Positions 29,801 to 37,208 of a stretch of 64,000 nucleotides of DNA are shown here, piece after piece. A program made the translations under genes and the position numbers. The number at the start of each line of letters is the position of its first letter. The stretch's first letter is position 1. This stretch comes from Pseudoalteromonas rubra (lineage in GTDB: Bacteria > Pseudomonadota > Gammaproteobacteria > Enterobacterales > Alteromonadaceae), in contig NZ_JXYA01000058.1 in the NCBI RefSeq assembly GCF_000967655.1, forward strand, positions 1-64,000, read 5' to 3'. The notes under the pieces were generated by a model. The model had not been told where the DNA came from. It saw nothing but the letters and a program-made list of their open reading frames with translations, and searched no databases.

Positions 29801-30210
29801 TGAACGCCCAGCTGCCACCTTATATGCGACCAAAACACCTGCTGTTTGTGTCTCATTTCCCGCTGACCTTAAACGGCAAGCTGGATCTTAAGCAGTTGCC
29901 GCAGCCCGAGCTGGATCAGCTTAAGGTTGAGCAGCGCGCCCCGCAAACGCAAACCGAACAAACCGTGCTCGAACTTTGCCAGCGCCTGCTGGGCGTGTCT
30001 GAGCTGAATATCAATCATGACTTTTTCGAGCTGGGCGGTTCGTCCGTACAGGCTGCGCGGCTAATCGCCGAGTGTGAAAAAGCCTTTGTGGTCAATATTG
30101 AACTGGCCACCTTACTGACTCATCCGGTGCTGGCCGAGTTTGCCGCCGCCGTTGATCGGCTGCTGGCGGAACAAGCCATCCCCGACGCCGAATTTGAAAT
30201 GGAATTATAA
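23824..30210 (+). CDS. Non-ribosomal peptide synthetase, modules 3-4 (dock-C-A-T-C-A-T)
   Basis: Second subunit, 2128 residues. Residues 1-55 look like a TubC-type N-terminal docking domain (FVQKLHTQGLRVWLGDNNSL). Then come C (HHIAFDG at 194-200), A3, T (Ser 1038 in GGNSL), C (HHVAFDG at 1218-1224), A4, and T (Ser 2074 in GGSSV). The A3 code reads DAEAVGEVTK. Glu at the third position is typical of pockets for basic residues such as Lys, so a basic residue is predicted. The A4 code reads DAIFFGEVCK, which I do not recognise; its core motif is also atypical (NEYGLSET). No epimerase or methyltransferase. The start at 23824 is one base after the previous stop, with GGAG ahead of it. The protein ends FEMEL. 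Confidence 0.95.
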   Translation: MLSFVQKLHTQGLRVWLGDNNSLALGYEETVAAELIAELKANKPALLALLEEHQIHSEQAFLNWSVLQLSLLSNAQARLLFVDRLQPQRCAYHIPMLVEHQQADTIAKLDKAIQALTVRHPILNSQIVEHDDQLFCQPRSRALTSVKTRCNDPEQLKALVQTQVLTPFDLSQDAPLRVVHYHCASSTYTLFLWHHIAFDGWSMQLFFKELSQLMADPSWAQQQPLPLSYCDYASWHLTLDQQQAHDYWQTQLKDALPTRLPKTLDAPLNEPLTRGSNLYFTLPDTLSTQLRQLASSLSATPFSVLLSAYYYTLMLFSNQNDILLGVPSDNRDHPQTQDIMGFFVNTLALRAKLDKQASFAQLVTQVKDTLHQAKRHQDLPFDEVVQYFTQGDREQSALQIMFSVQKLASQLDPALSLPFSVSPLLSDDELYQPIKVDLLLALDDSEATISGQIDYNPNRFSQAYIEAFRQTFIHLLECSVAAPHQPLQSHTYVPPGQCLSEPQTQDKPAYDNLYARFVAQAKQTPQASALIYQEQEISYRTLAREVKTLASHIRAQIAQHDDPKVALMFVRGPQMVTAILATLAAGAAYVPLSPTQASSRNQFILNDSGAALLLTQSQLAAQAQQLAQSDATPVLTTEALLSDPAEYDLAQGDAGQLAYVIYTSGSTGQPKGVMVEHGHVDALVRSTSEVYQFASDERTYWLTPYFFDASVEPLFMTLLNGACLVIPCERSCNDPLAMREEILDRAVTHLVASPSHLQAIGHCGKASAIRRVVFGGESCSQSLVDTWQQRLFSEYGPTEATVTATVHRQFAQQQNLKAIGQPLRHVTIDIVDDALASLPVGCPGEILISGHSVARGYLNLPEQTEARFITTARGRAYRTGDMARRLPCGNLEFMGRNDAQVKLRGYRIELNEIEVVLLKHPDIEQACVKVQTLAQGPALVAYLGTTSMLTLDELLPWLNERLPDYMHPAALQCSASLPLLPSGKVDARALAPLDISVSTTYVAPQSALEKDLCALWAEHLGVEQVGMQDSFFALGGNSLSAMTLVAKMQRTLALPVTLKALLSHKTPAAILANLDTQHRIEPIPVLADPTQPVAVTPQQQAMLLSERLATTAGAYHIPLMLSCGSLAQQQALMEGVQQVISRHQILQQGYDQDEQGHWFISQTRYPVPCQVLALQSHNDSALQEFVNAPFTLDTSAPVRVAQLRVGPLPSYRLLLVFHHVAFDGWSVERFIRELDQQMAGQVLTPSTLTYRDYAHWRSTLDEQAELDYWQQAFAGIDLTPWESDFSRSASYDPQGKALSFTLPDALTRSLRALAQQQGVSLYATLLSSFQLAACFWADRDDIVIGTPSDNRAHPDSHELMGYFVNTLALPLRLDSTLSFTALMKQVQTQVHDAKSHQGTSVDVLADALNIERQSGLSPLFQLFFTLDQFNPLTQAFNGFEVIPENPQDYAYTPAKFEWNMVFKDDGDQLQGQFTYATTRYDATRCEQFLAFYQVLLNNLMAAPEQPVRDCPLLSHAQFQTLVTHQAQQSNDPHTNWLACFAQACERAPHNIALSFEDQQLSYGELDSLSSQLAATLHQHLGTPGAEPARVALHFHKGCDMIIAMLATLKAGAAFVALSPNHPQARRETLLQQAQCELLLSDDALSWSTVPTLLYHWRDWPETQTEHNDINFNHSPDRLAYLIYTSGTTGTPKGAMLSHRGLINLSAHMMHSHRLIGQSRQVVASQYAEYVFDASIIEIFPALAAGARLEIIPEPIRRDVPRLCEFLRRQHVDVAFVPTVLVNQFADLLAECQLDVLFVGGAPLNPVHQRLANTFYNEYGLSETSVCVTQAEVTPQQPITIGRAIRNTRLYVLDKYQRPVPPGGCGELHSAGCSTGLGYWQNADKTAAHFITLTMHHGAQQLHEQVYRTGDLVRRVDADTLQFVARTDQQLEINGYRIEPGEIEAKLLTHPDVGQAVVCQVQGHAQQLIAYCVLNQSATSPVADSHSRALLNWLNAQLPPYMRPKHLLFVSHFPLTLNGKLDLKQLPQPELDQLKVEQRAPQTQTEQTVLELCQRLLGVSELNINHDFFELGGSSVQAARLIAECEKAFVVNIELATLLTHPVLAEFAAAVDRLLAEQAIPDAEFEMEL

Positions 30211-30221
30211 TGAGGTTCTCC

Positions 30222-33200
30222 ATGCACCAGTTAATGTATACCCTAAAAGCCCAGCAGATCAGTGTCTGGCATGATCAGGGCAAGCTGAAGCTTGCCAGCC
30301 AGAGCGATGTTAGCCAGTCAGACATAGTGGCAACGATCCGGGCACATAAAACCCAGCTGCTGGATTATTTGCAGCGTCATCACATCAACAGCCGCCTGTG
30401 CTTTGAACAAACTCAGATTTTTGCCAGCGAAAGTGATGCCGCACCGCTGACACTGGGCCAGACACAAATGCTGTTTTCTCAGCAGGTCAGCGATCAGACC
30501 CATACTTATCACATTCCCTGTCTGCTCAAGCTCAGTGCTGAGTGCGACATGGCTAAAATGGAGCAGGCGTTGCAGCGCTTGTGTCAGCGGCACAGTGCGC
30601 TGGACACCTGCTTTACCAGTAACGCACAAGGTGAGATGCAACAGCAACGTTGCACAACACCCTTTGTGCTGACGCAACTGCATTGCGATGAAGCAGAACT
30701 GGCGCAAACATGTCAGCAGCTGTTTACCCAGCCTTTTGCACTGCATGAAGCGCGCCCGTTTCGTGCCACCTGGATAAGCACGCAGTCGCACCAGTACCTT
30801 TATCTGGTGTGGCACCACATTGCCTTTGATGGCTGGTCGCTGGGGGTCTTTTTAGCGCAGCTGCAAGCCAGTTACCAGCAAACGCCGCTGGCAGACACCT
30901 TGCAGTTTAATGACTACGCACACTGGCAGGCACAGCGCCTCAGTGCACAGCGCATTGCCACGCTGAAAGACTATTGGCAAACACAACTGGACAGCCACAG
31001 CGCCCTGCATCTGCCCTGTGCCAACGCCAGACCCAAAGTCTTTGACCACAGCGGGAAAAATATCACACTGACTCTGCCTGAGGGCAGTGACGGGCAACTC
31101 CAGGCACTGGCAAAACGCCACAAGATCAGCACCAACACGCTCGGTCTGGCGGCCTGGTTTCACACTTTGTGTTTATACAGTGGCCAGCAGGACCTGATCA
31201 TCGGTCTGCCCAGCGATAACCGTCCCAACCAGGCCTGTCAGCAGATCCTTGGCTATTTTGTCAATTCACTGCCGATCCGATTACAGGCTGAGCTGACCCT
31301 GTGTGTGAGCGACTGGCTGGCGCTGGTGCAGGGTCAGGTCAATGAAGCCAAAGCCCATCAGGACCTGCCTTTTGAAGAAATCAAATCGGCGCTGGCGGTG
31401 ACCATGGACACCAGCCGCCACCCGATATTCCAGACCATGTTCACCTCCAGTCAGTTTCAGCAAGGCAGTGCGCACACGCTGTGGCAACAACACCACACAA
31501 CAACAGATGCCGATGTGACCGCTAAGTTTGACCTGACCATGCACCTGGAGTTGGCTCCCGGACAGGCGCAAGTGAACCTCAACTATGCCAGCGCGCTGTA
31601 CAGTGAGGCACATGCCCAGCGTATCGCCACCTTATATACCCGGATATTAGCGGCTTACGCAGACAGCCAGACAACCCAGCAGACGCCACTGTTTAACCTG
31701 CCGCTTCTCAGTGAAGCCGACCTCGCGGAGCAACAGCAGCTGAGCGGCCTGTCACAGGCTTTTCCGGCACCGCACACCATCACCGAGCGCTTTGCTGACA
31801 TGGCATCGCGCTTTGCGCAGCGCCCTGCGCTGGTCACGGCTGAACGACAGTGGACCTATCAGCAGCTGGATCAGGAAGCCAATCGTCTGGCTGCGCAGAT
31901 CCAGGCCTTTGCACCCCAGGCTCGGGTCGTCGCCCTGCATATGCCGGGTGACGCCGCTTTGGTCATCGCCATGCTGGCCACGCTCAAGGCCGGGGCTGCT
32001 TACACCACCTTGCCCTGTAAGGACCCGTTGCCACGGCGCGCCTATCAGCTGGAAGACAGCCAGGCCGAACTGCTGCTCACCCAGGGCACGCAGGTTGAAG
32101 AGGCAGAGCTGTTGGCCGACGCAGCCCAGCTGCCGTTACTGAATGTCGACGACATCATTGGCAATACCTCACTCAGCGCACAACCGGTGCACAGTGAAAT
32201 CACGCCACACAGCCTGGCGAATATCATTTATACCTCGGGCACCACGGGGCAGCCCAAAGGCGTGATGGTCAGTCACTATGGCTGTACTTCTTTAACCCTG
32301 GATAACACTTATATTAGCGTTACGCCTCAGTCGCGCTTTATGCAACTGGCAAACCCGGCGTTTGATGCCACCACCTTTGAGGTATGGATGCCGCTGCTTA
32401 ATGGTGCAAGCCTCTACTGTGGCTATAACGACCTACTGAGTCAGGTGGCCGAGTTTAAGGCGCTGCTGAATGAGCAAGGCATCACTACACTGTGGCTGAC
32501 CCGGGCATTATTCGACACGCTGTATCAGCAAGACCCCACGCTGTTTGCCTCGCTGGAACATCTTCTGGTGGGCGGTGAAGCCCTGACCTGTGAGCTGGTC
32601 AATCAGCTGCTCAGCTCCGCTTATGCTCCGGCACACTTTATCAACGGCTATGGCCCGACCGAGTGCACCACCTTTACGACCTGCTATGAGCTCAGCGAAG
32701 CACATGCTCAGATCCCGATTGGTGCGCCCATCGCCGGACGCGCTGCGCTGGTACTGGGTCAACAAGGCCAGCTGCTGCCGCCTGGCTGCCCCGGCGAGCT
32801 ATACATCACCGGAGCCGGTCTGGCTCAGGGCTATCTCAACCGCGAGGCTCTGAGTGAAGAAAAGTTTGTCACCCTGAGCCTGTTTGATAAGGCCCAGCGT
32901 TACTATCGCAGTGGCGATCTGGTGTACTGGCAAGCAGACGGCACGCTGGCCTACCTGGGCCGCAATGATGAGCAGGTCAAGATCCGTGGCCACCGCGTGG
33001 AGCTGGGCGAAATCGAGCAGCAACTTAATGTGCTGCCTCAGATCAGTAACTGCGCCGTGGTGGTACGCCAGCATCAGGGCCACAGTCAGCTCGATGCCTA
33101 TGTGGTGCTTGCCCAGCAGCAGGATACCGCAGCGCAGCTTACTGTGATCCGGGACACACTAAACCAGCGTCTGCCGGGCTATATGCAGCCGCATACCCTC

Positions 33201-34343
33201 AGTGCCATTGAGCAACTGCCACTGACCGCCAATGGCAAGCTGGATAAGCGTCGCCTGCCGGCGCCACAGCAAGTTGCAGACACAGTGATTGCGCCCGATA
33301 CGGCGACAGAGAAGAAACTGCTGCTCCTTTGGCAATCCCTGCTGGGCTTAGACAGCATGTGTGTTAATCAGCCTGTGATGCACTATGGTGCCGACTCCAT
33401 CCGGCTGCTGCACTTTTGCAGCGCGGCCAGTAAAGAAGGCTGGCAGCTGACCCCCAAACTGGTGATAGAGCACAACACCATACGTGCCCAGGCCCAGCTG
33501 CTGGATCAACAAAACCGCGATCTGTTTAACGGTATGAATGATGATGAAGCACTGCAGGCCGTATTGCAGCTGCCACACTTTGAACCCGGCTTGATCCGTC
33601 CGGCCACAGTATCCGATGCCGCGGTGCTCCACTTGTTCCCGGCCGCCGCCAGTGCCGACAGCTTTAATCCATTGATTGCCAGATTAAATGAGCACTTCGC
33701 AGTGCACGCGCTGGAGAATGTGAAAATCTTCACCGGTCGTCACCTCAACCAGCTGAGCCTGATACGGTATTATGCCGAGCGGATCATCGCGCACCAAAGC
33801 GAAGGACCTTACTATCTGGGTGGCTTCTGTGAAGGCGCAGCTCTGAGTCTGGAAGTGGCCAGGCACCTGGAATCTCTGGGCCATGAAGTGGCGCATAGCT
33901 TCCTGATTGACCCCATCATTCCGCAACTGAGCGCAACCCAGCTGGCCGAGGCAGAGCAATGTGTTCAGGACAGCGATCCAGACCTGGAAACCTGGCCGGT
34001 AGGACGCGCCTTTGTCGACTTTGTGCGTCACTTCCACACCGCCGATCCTTACCCTTATTCGGTGAGCTTTTTTACAGCCGACAGGGTGAATGATGACGCC
34101 ATGCCCACCCAGGTGCTGGGGCTGTTCGAGCCGGTGTTTGATGTACCTACTGTGTATAAGGCGACCTTTGCACTGCCCGACAACGGCTTTGCATCATTGC
34201 TGCCGCAGGCCGAGTACATCCGCCTGCACAGCGCCCATGATGAAATTATGACCGATGAACAGGACCTGCATTGCATTGCCACGCGCATCAATCAGGTTTT
34301 GGCCTCGGCCCATCCCCACCTTGTGCAGGAGCGACGCGCATGA
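30222..34343 (+). CDS. Non-ribosomal peptide synthetase, module 5 with Cys thioesterase (dock-C-A-T-TE)
   Basis: Last subunit, 1373 residues from 30222. The order is TubC-like dock (about 1-50), C (HHIAFDG at 198-204), A5, T (Ser 1059 in GADSI), and thioesterase (about 1110-1365). The A5 code reads DAFWLGGTFK, one residue from the known valine code DAFWIGGTFK, so Val is predicted. The thioesterase nucleophile elbow is GFCEG: Cys 1203 replaces the usual Ser. The probable Asp is in SFLIDPII and the His in LHSAHDEIM. An ATG at 30210 overlaps the previous stop (TAATG) and would add four residues. I prefer 30222 because GAGG lies six bases before it and because the docking fold then starts normally. 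It releases the chain, by hydrolysis or cyclisation. Confidence 0.94.
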   Translation: MHQLMYTLKAQQISVWHDQGKLKLASQSDVSQSDIVATIRAHKTQLLDYLQRHHINSRLCFEQTQIFASESDAAPLTLGQTQMLFSQQVSDQTHTYHIPCLLKLSAECDMAKMEQALQRLCQRHSALDTCFTSNAQGEMQQQRCTTPFVLTQLHCDEAELAQTCQQLFTQPFALHEARPFRATWISTQSHQYLYLVWHHIAFDGWSLGVFLAQLQASYQQTPLADTLQFNDYAHWQAQRLSAQRIATLKDYWQTQLDSHSALHLPCANARPKVFDHSGKNITLTLPEGSDGQLQALAKRHKISTNTLGLAAWFHTLCLYSGQQDLIIGLPSDNRPNQACQQILGYFVNSLPIRLQAELTLCVSDWLALVQGQVNEAKAHQDLPFEEIKSALAVTMDTSRHPIFQTMFTSSQFQQGSAHTLWQQHHTTTDADVTAKFDLTMHLELAPGQAQVNLNYASALYSEAHAQRIATLYTRILAAYADSQTTQQTPLFNLPLLSEADLAEQQQLSGLSQAFPAPHTITERFADMASRFAQRPALVTAERQWTYQQLDQEANRLAAQIQAFAPQARVVALHMPGDAALVIAMLATLKAGAAYTTLPCKDPLPRRAYQLEDSQAELLLTQGTQVEEAELLADAAQLPLLNVDDIIGNTSLSAQPVHSEITPHSLANIIYTSGTTGQPKGVMVSHYGCTSLTLDNTYISVTPQSRFMQLANPAFDATTFEVWMPLLNGASLYCGYNDLLSQVAEFKALLNEQGITTLWLTRALFDTLYQQDPTLFASLEHLLVGGEALTCELVNQLLSSAYAPAHFINGYGPTECTTFTTCYELSEAHAQIPIGAPIAGRAALVLGQQGQLLPPGCPGELYITGAGLAQGYLNREALSEEKFVTLSLFDKAQRYYRSGDLVYWQADGTLAYLGRNDEQVKIRGHRVELGEIEQQLNVLPQISNCAVVVRQHQGHSQLDAYVVLAQQQDTAAQLTVIRDTLNQRLPGYMQPHTLSAIEQLPLTANGKLDKRRLPAPQQVADTVIAPDTATEKKLLLLWQSLLGLDSMCVNQPVMHYGADSIRLLHFCSAASKEGWQLTPKLVIEHNTIRAQAQLLDQQNRDLFNGMNDDEALQAVLQLPHFEPGLIRPATVSDAAVLHLFPAAASADSFNPLIARLNEHFAVHALENVKIFTGRHLNQLSLIRYYAERIIAHQSEGPYYLGGFCEGAALSLEVARHLESLGHEVAHSFLIDPIIPQLSATQLAEAEQCVQDSDPDLETWPVGRAFVDFVRHFHTADPYPYSVSFFTADRVNDDAMPTQVLGLFEPVFDVPTVYKATFALPDNGFASLLPQAEYIRLHSAHDEIMTDEQDLHCIATRINQVLASAHPHLVQERRA

Positions 34344-35623
34344 ACAAACAACAACTGTGTAAGCGCTACGGCATACACCTTGGCCTGACCATGTTTGCGG
34401 CCATGCTGCTACTGCCTATTCTGACCCCATACCTGCTTGCCCAGGGGTTTGTGGTCAGCCAGATTGCCATTGCCATGGTGATCATGAGCGCCGTGATCAT
34501 TGTCAGTGAAGTGCCAAGCGGGGCCCTTGCCGACCATTTCGGTCGCCGCCGGTTGTTTTGCTGCTCGCTGATCTTTGCCCTGCTGACCAACTTGTTGCTG
34601 CTGGTAGCCACTGATTTTATCACTTTGCTGATCGCGGTCAGCTGCTGGGGACTGAATCAGGCCACCCTGAGCGGCACGCTCAACGCCTGGTTTGTGGAGC
34701 GCTTTAAAGAAGCCGAGGGCGAGCAAACCCTGAATCAGGGGTTTGCATCAGCCTACGGACTGGCCTATGGCATTGGCGCGTCTTCTGCGGTGCTCTCTGC
34801 TTTGTTTCTGGCCTTTGGCAATCAGTTGGGGCTTTCGACTTTGCAGATGTATCAGCTGATCTTTATCGTTTCCAGTATCGGGTTTGTTTTGCTGCTGCCG
34901 CTGACATTTCATTGGGTAAAAGAATTGAAGACCCCTTCTGAGCACAGCTTTAAACAAGCACTGAATCATCATGTTGGCGCCACCATCAAAACAGTGCGTC
35001 AACCCGCGCTGGCGAAGCTGCTGATTGCATTGGTGATAGTCATTCCGGTCAGCGCCAGTATAGAAAAGTTCTGGCCTATCTTTGTGCACCAGCTGGAGCA
35101 GGTGGACATGGATGCGGTGGCCTGGTTATTCCCGGCGGTGATGGCGGCGACCTTTGCCCTCAACGGGGTGGCGGCAGTCCTCAGCGCGAAGCTGTGTACA
35201 CTGCTCAATCAAAAGCTGGGACAAGCCATGGCCGTTGCCCACTTGCTTAAGCTGGTTGCCTTAGTGGCGATGGCGCTGGCCCCGGGCCTGAACTGGTTTG
35301 TAGCTGCGTTACTGCTGTTCTTCCTGTGCTTTGGCCTGACTCAGCCTGCACAGTTACAGTTGCAGCACCAGCTGTGCGACAACAGTGTGCGGGCCACCAT
35401 AGAATCCCTTGGATCCTTGACTACCCGAATGGGTGGGATGCTGGGTGCCGCGCTGACAGGCGCTTTACTCAACCTGGTCTCTCTGCCGGTCAGCTGGTTG
35501 CTGCTTGGTGCCCTGTCGCTGCTGGGCATAGTGCTGTTACTCAGCCCATCGCTCAACCAGCCAGAGCAGCCAGAAGACAAAGAAACCACGACCGAGACGG
35601 CGCCGGCAGACGTCAGCGCCTGA
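34340..35623 (+). CDS. MFS transporter, probable exporter of the NRPS product
   Basis: Major facilitator, 427 residues, about twelve membrane segments. Motif A is visible between segments 2 and 3 (GALADHFGRRRLF). The ATG at 34340 overlaps the synthetase stop (ATGA) and has AGGAG eight bases upstream, so it is translationally coupled to the last NRPS gene. This is why I infer it exports the peptide or confers self-resistance. The C-terminus is an acidic tail. Its last 11 bases overlap the convergent FAH-family gene. Confidence 0.87.
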   Translation: MNKQQLCKRYGIHLGLTMFAAMLLLPILTPYLLAQGFVVSQIAIAMVIMSAVIIVSEVPSGALADHFGRRRLFCCSLIFALLTNLLLLVATDFITLLIAVSCWGLNQATLSGTLNAWFVERFKEAEGEQTLNQGFASAYGLAYGIGASSAVLSALFLAFGNQLGLSTLQMYQLIFIVSSIGFVLLLPLTFHWVKELKTPSEHSFKQALNHHVGATIKTVRQPALAKLLIALVIVIPVSASIEKFWPIFVHQLEQVDMDAVAWLFPAVMAATFALNGVAAVLSAKLCTLLNQKLGQAMAVAHLLKLVALVAMALAPGLNWFVAALLLFFLCFGLTQPAQLQLQHQLCDNSVRATIESLGSLTTRMGGMLGAALTGALLNLVSLPVSWLLLGALSLLGIVLLLSPSLNQPEQPEDKETTTETAPADVSA

Positions 35624-36278
35624 CGGTCACGCTTGTAGTATAACGGGGGGCATCCTGGAGCTGTAGCGTCAGGGTGTCGCCCTCATTGAGTGCACCAACG
35701 CCCTGCGGGGTCCCCGTCATAACGATGTCGCCCGGATGCAGGGTGAAATAACGGCTGATCTCGCTCAGCAAAGTGGCCAGCGAAAAAATCATCAGGCTGC
35801 TGTCGCCGTGCTGTTTAAGGACGTCATTTTGCCAGAATCGATAGTGCAACTCTGTGTGTTCATCCAGGCCCTGAACGGGTGTGAAAGGAGTCAGCGCACA
35901 GCTTTGATCAAACGCTTTCGCACATTCCCAGGGATGCCCTTGTTGCTTCAGTTTGGTTTGTAAGTCTCTGAGTGTCAGATCCAGCCCGGTTGCAATACCG
36001 CAAATGTGTTGCAGCGGCGCGCGGGTATTGCTGTCTATGGTTTCCCCCACCAGCAGCACCAGTTCAGCTTCATAATGGTGCTCGCCCAGTGCGGTATTAA
36101 GCGCCAGTGGCGACTGAAAATCGCAAAATGCCGAAGCTGGTTTAATAAAAAGCAGCGGGCTGTCCGGTATCGGATTGTTTAACTCTTTGGCATGTGCCAC
36201 ATAGTTGCGACCCACACACACGGCCTTACCGACCCCCAGAGCAACGGCGTCGCCCGATTCCCATAGATGCTGATACAT
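35613..36278 (-). CDS. Fumarylacetoacetate hydrolase family protein
   Basis: FAH-family protein, 221 residues, the size of the E. coli YcgM-like group. Members are Mg-dependent hydrolases, decarboxylases or isomerases acting on 2-oxo acids such as acylpyruvates. The metal ligands are seen at E70 and E72 (HYEAELVLLVG) and D100 (GLDLTLRD). The motif KPASAF and the late TGTPQGVG turn are standard. The exact substrate is not predictable. It converges on, and overlaps by 11 bp, the MFS gene; no terminator separates them. Confidence 0.88.
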   Translation of the reverse strand: MYQHLWESGDAVALGVGKAVCVGRNYVAHAKELNNPIPDSPLLFIKPASAFCDFQSPLALNTALGEHHYEAELVLLVGETIDSNTRAPLQHICGIATGLDLTLRDLQTKLKQQGHPWECAKAFDQSCALTPFTPVQGLDEHTELHYRFWQNDVLKQHGDSSLMIFSLATLLSEISRYFTLHPGDIVMTGTPQGVGALNEGDTLTLQLQDAPRYTTSVTVRR

Positions 36279-36530
36279 AAAGATCTCCGTTCAGAAATGG
36301 GTGAGCAGTATAACGGATCAGCGTATTAACTCAGAGCCCGGAGCCCTGATGTTGGATATAACCAATATGAATAACAATCGCCTTTTTGCTCTAGCGGACA
36401 AAGGTAAAGTTAAATTGCCGCAGCCTCTGCGTTTGCTTTACATTGTCACTACAGCCGATATGCGCGCCAGTTGCAAGGGTTCTGCAGTCAGGATATAACA
36501 AAATATAAACAAGAAAGACAAAGGTAAATC

Positions 36531-37208
36531 ATGAAACAACATGCGAACGTGCCCCTCAACGATTTTGTTGAGTATCCACAGGAAGAAATGTTAAGCCGGG
36601 CCACCGAGTTTTTGGATGAAGCAAAACGCCGTCACACCATCCGCAGCTTTAGTGATCGGCCGGTACCCAAAGAAATCATTGAAGCCTGTATTAAAACGGC
36701 AGGCTCTGCCCCCAGTGGGGCCAATCACCAGCCCTGGCATTTTGTGGCCATCCACAGCCAGGACGTGAAACAACAGATCCGCGCTGCCGCAGAGCAACAG
36801 GAACAGGCCTTTTATGAAGGTCGTGCCGGTGAAGAGTGGCTCGATGCCTTAAAACCGCTGGGCACCGATGCCGACAAACCTTATCTGGAACATGCGCCCT
36901 GGCTGATTGCCATCTTTAGCCAGAAAAAAGGCGGTATTCACAGCGAGGACAAGCATACCAACTATTATGTCCATGAATCCGTTGGTATTGCTACCGGCTT
37001 TCTAATCCAGGCTTTGCACCATGCCGGGCTGGCCACGTTGACCCACACGCCGAAACCTATGAGCTTCCTGATGGAGATCTGCCAACGCGATAAGGAAAAC
37101 GAACGCCCTTATATGCTGTTGATCGCCGGTTATCCGGCCGAGGATGCCACCGTGCCAGAACACGCGTTGGTTAAAAAGCCGCTTGAGGAGATCGCGACTT
37201 TTCTGTAG
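36531..37208 (+). CDS. Nitroreductase family flavoprotein, iodotyrosine-deiodinase-like
   Basis: FMN-dependent nitroreductase-fold protein, 225 residues. The FMN-binding start RRHTIRSFSDRPVPKEIIEACI is followed by GSAPSGANHQPWHFV, the version of the motif found in the iodotyrosine deiodinase (IYD) branch, whose members reductively remove halogens from tyrosines. The insert EEWLDALKPLGTDADKPYLEHAPWLI also fits that branch. The assignment to IYD rather than a general nitroreductase is from memory and moderate. The last 38 bases overlap the convergent membrane fusion protein gene. Confidence 0.8.
   Translation: MKQHANVPLNDFVEYPQEEMLSRATEFLDEAKRRHTIRSFSDRPVPKEIIEACIKTAGSAPSGANHQPWHFVAIHSQDVKQQIRAAAEQQEQAFYEGRAGEEWLDALKPLGTDADKPYLEHAPWLIAIFSQKKGGIHSEDKHTNYYVHESVGIATGFLIQALHHAGLATLTHTPKPMSFLMEICQRDKENERPYMLLIAGYPAEDATVPEHALVKKPLEEIATFL

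Noticed and set aside
36301..36498. 65-codon plus-strand frame between the FAH and nitroreductase genes
   Set aside because: It starts at a weak codon without a ribosome site and its sequence looks like random non-coding translation.
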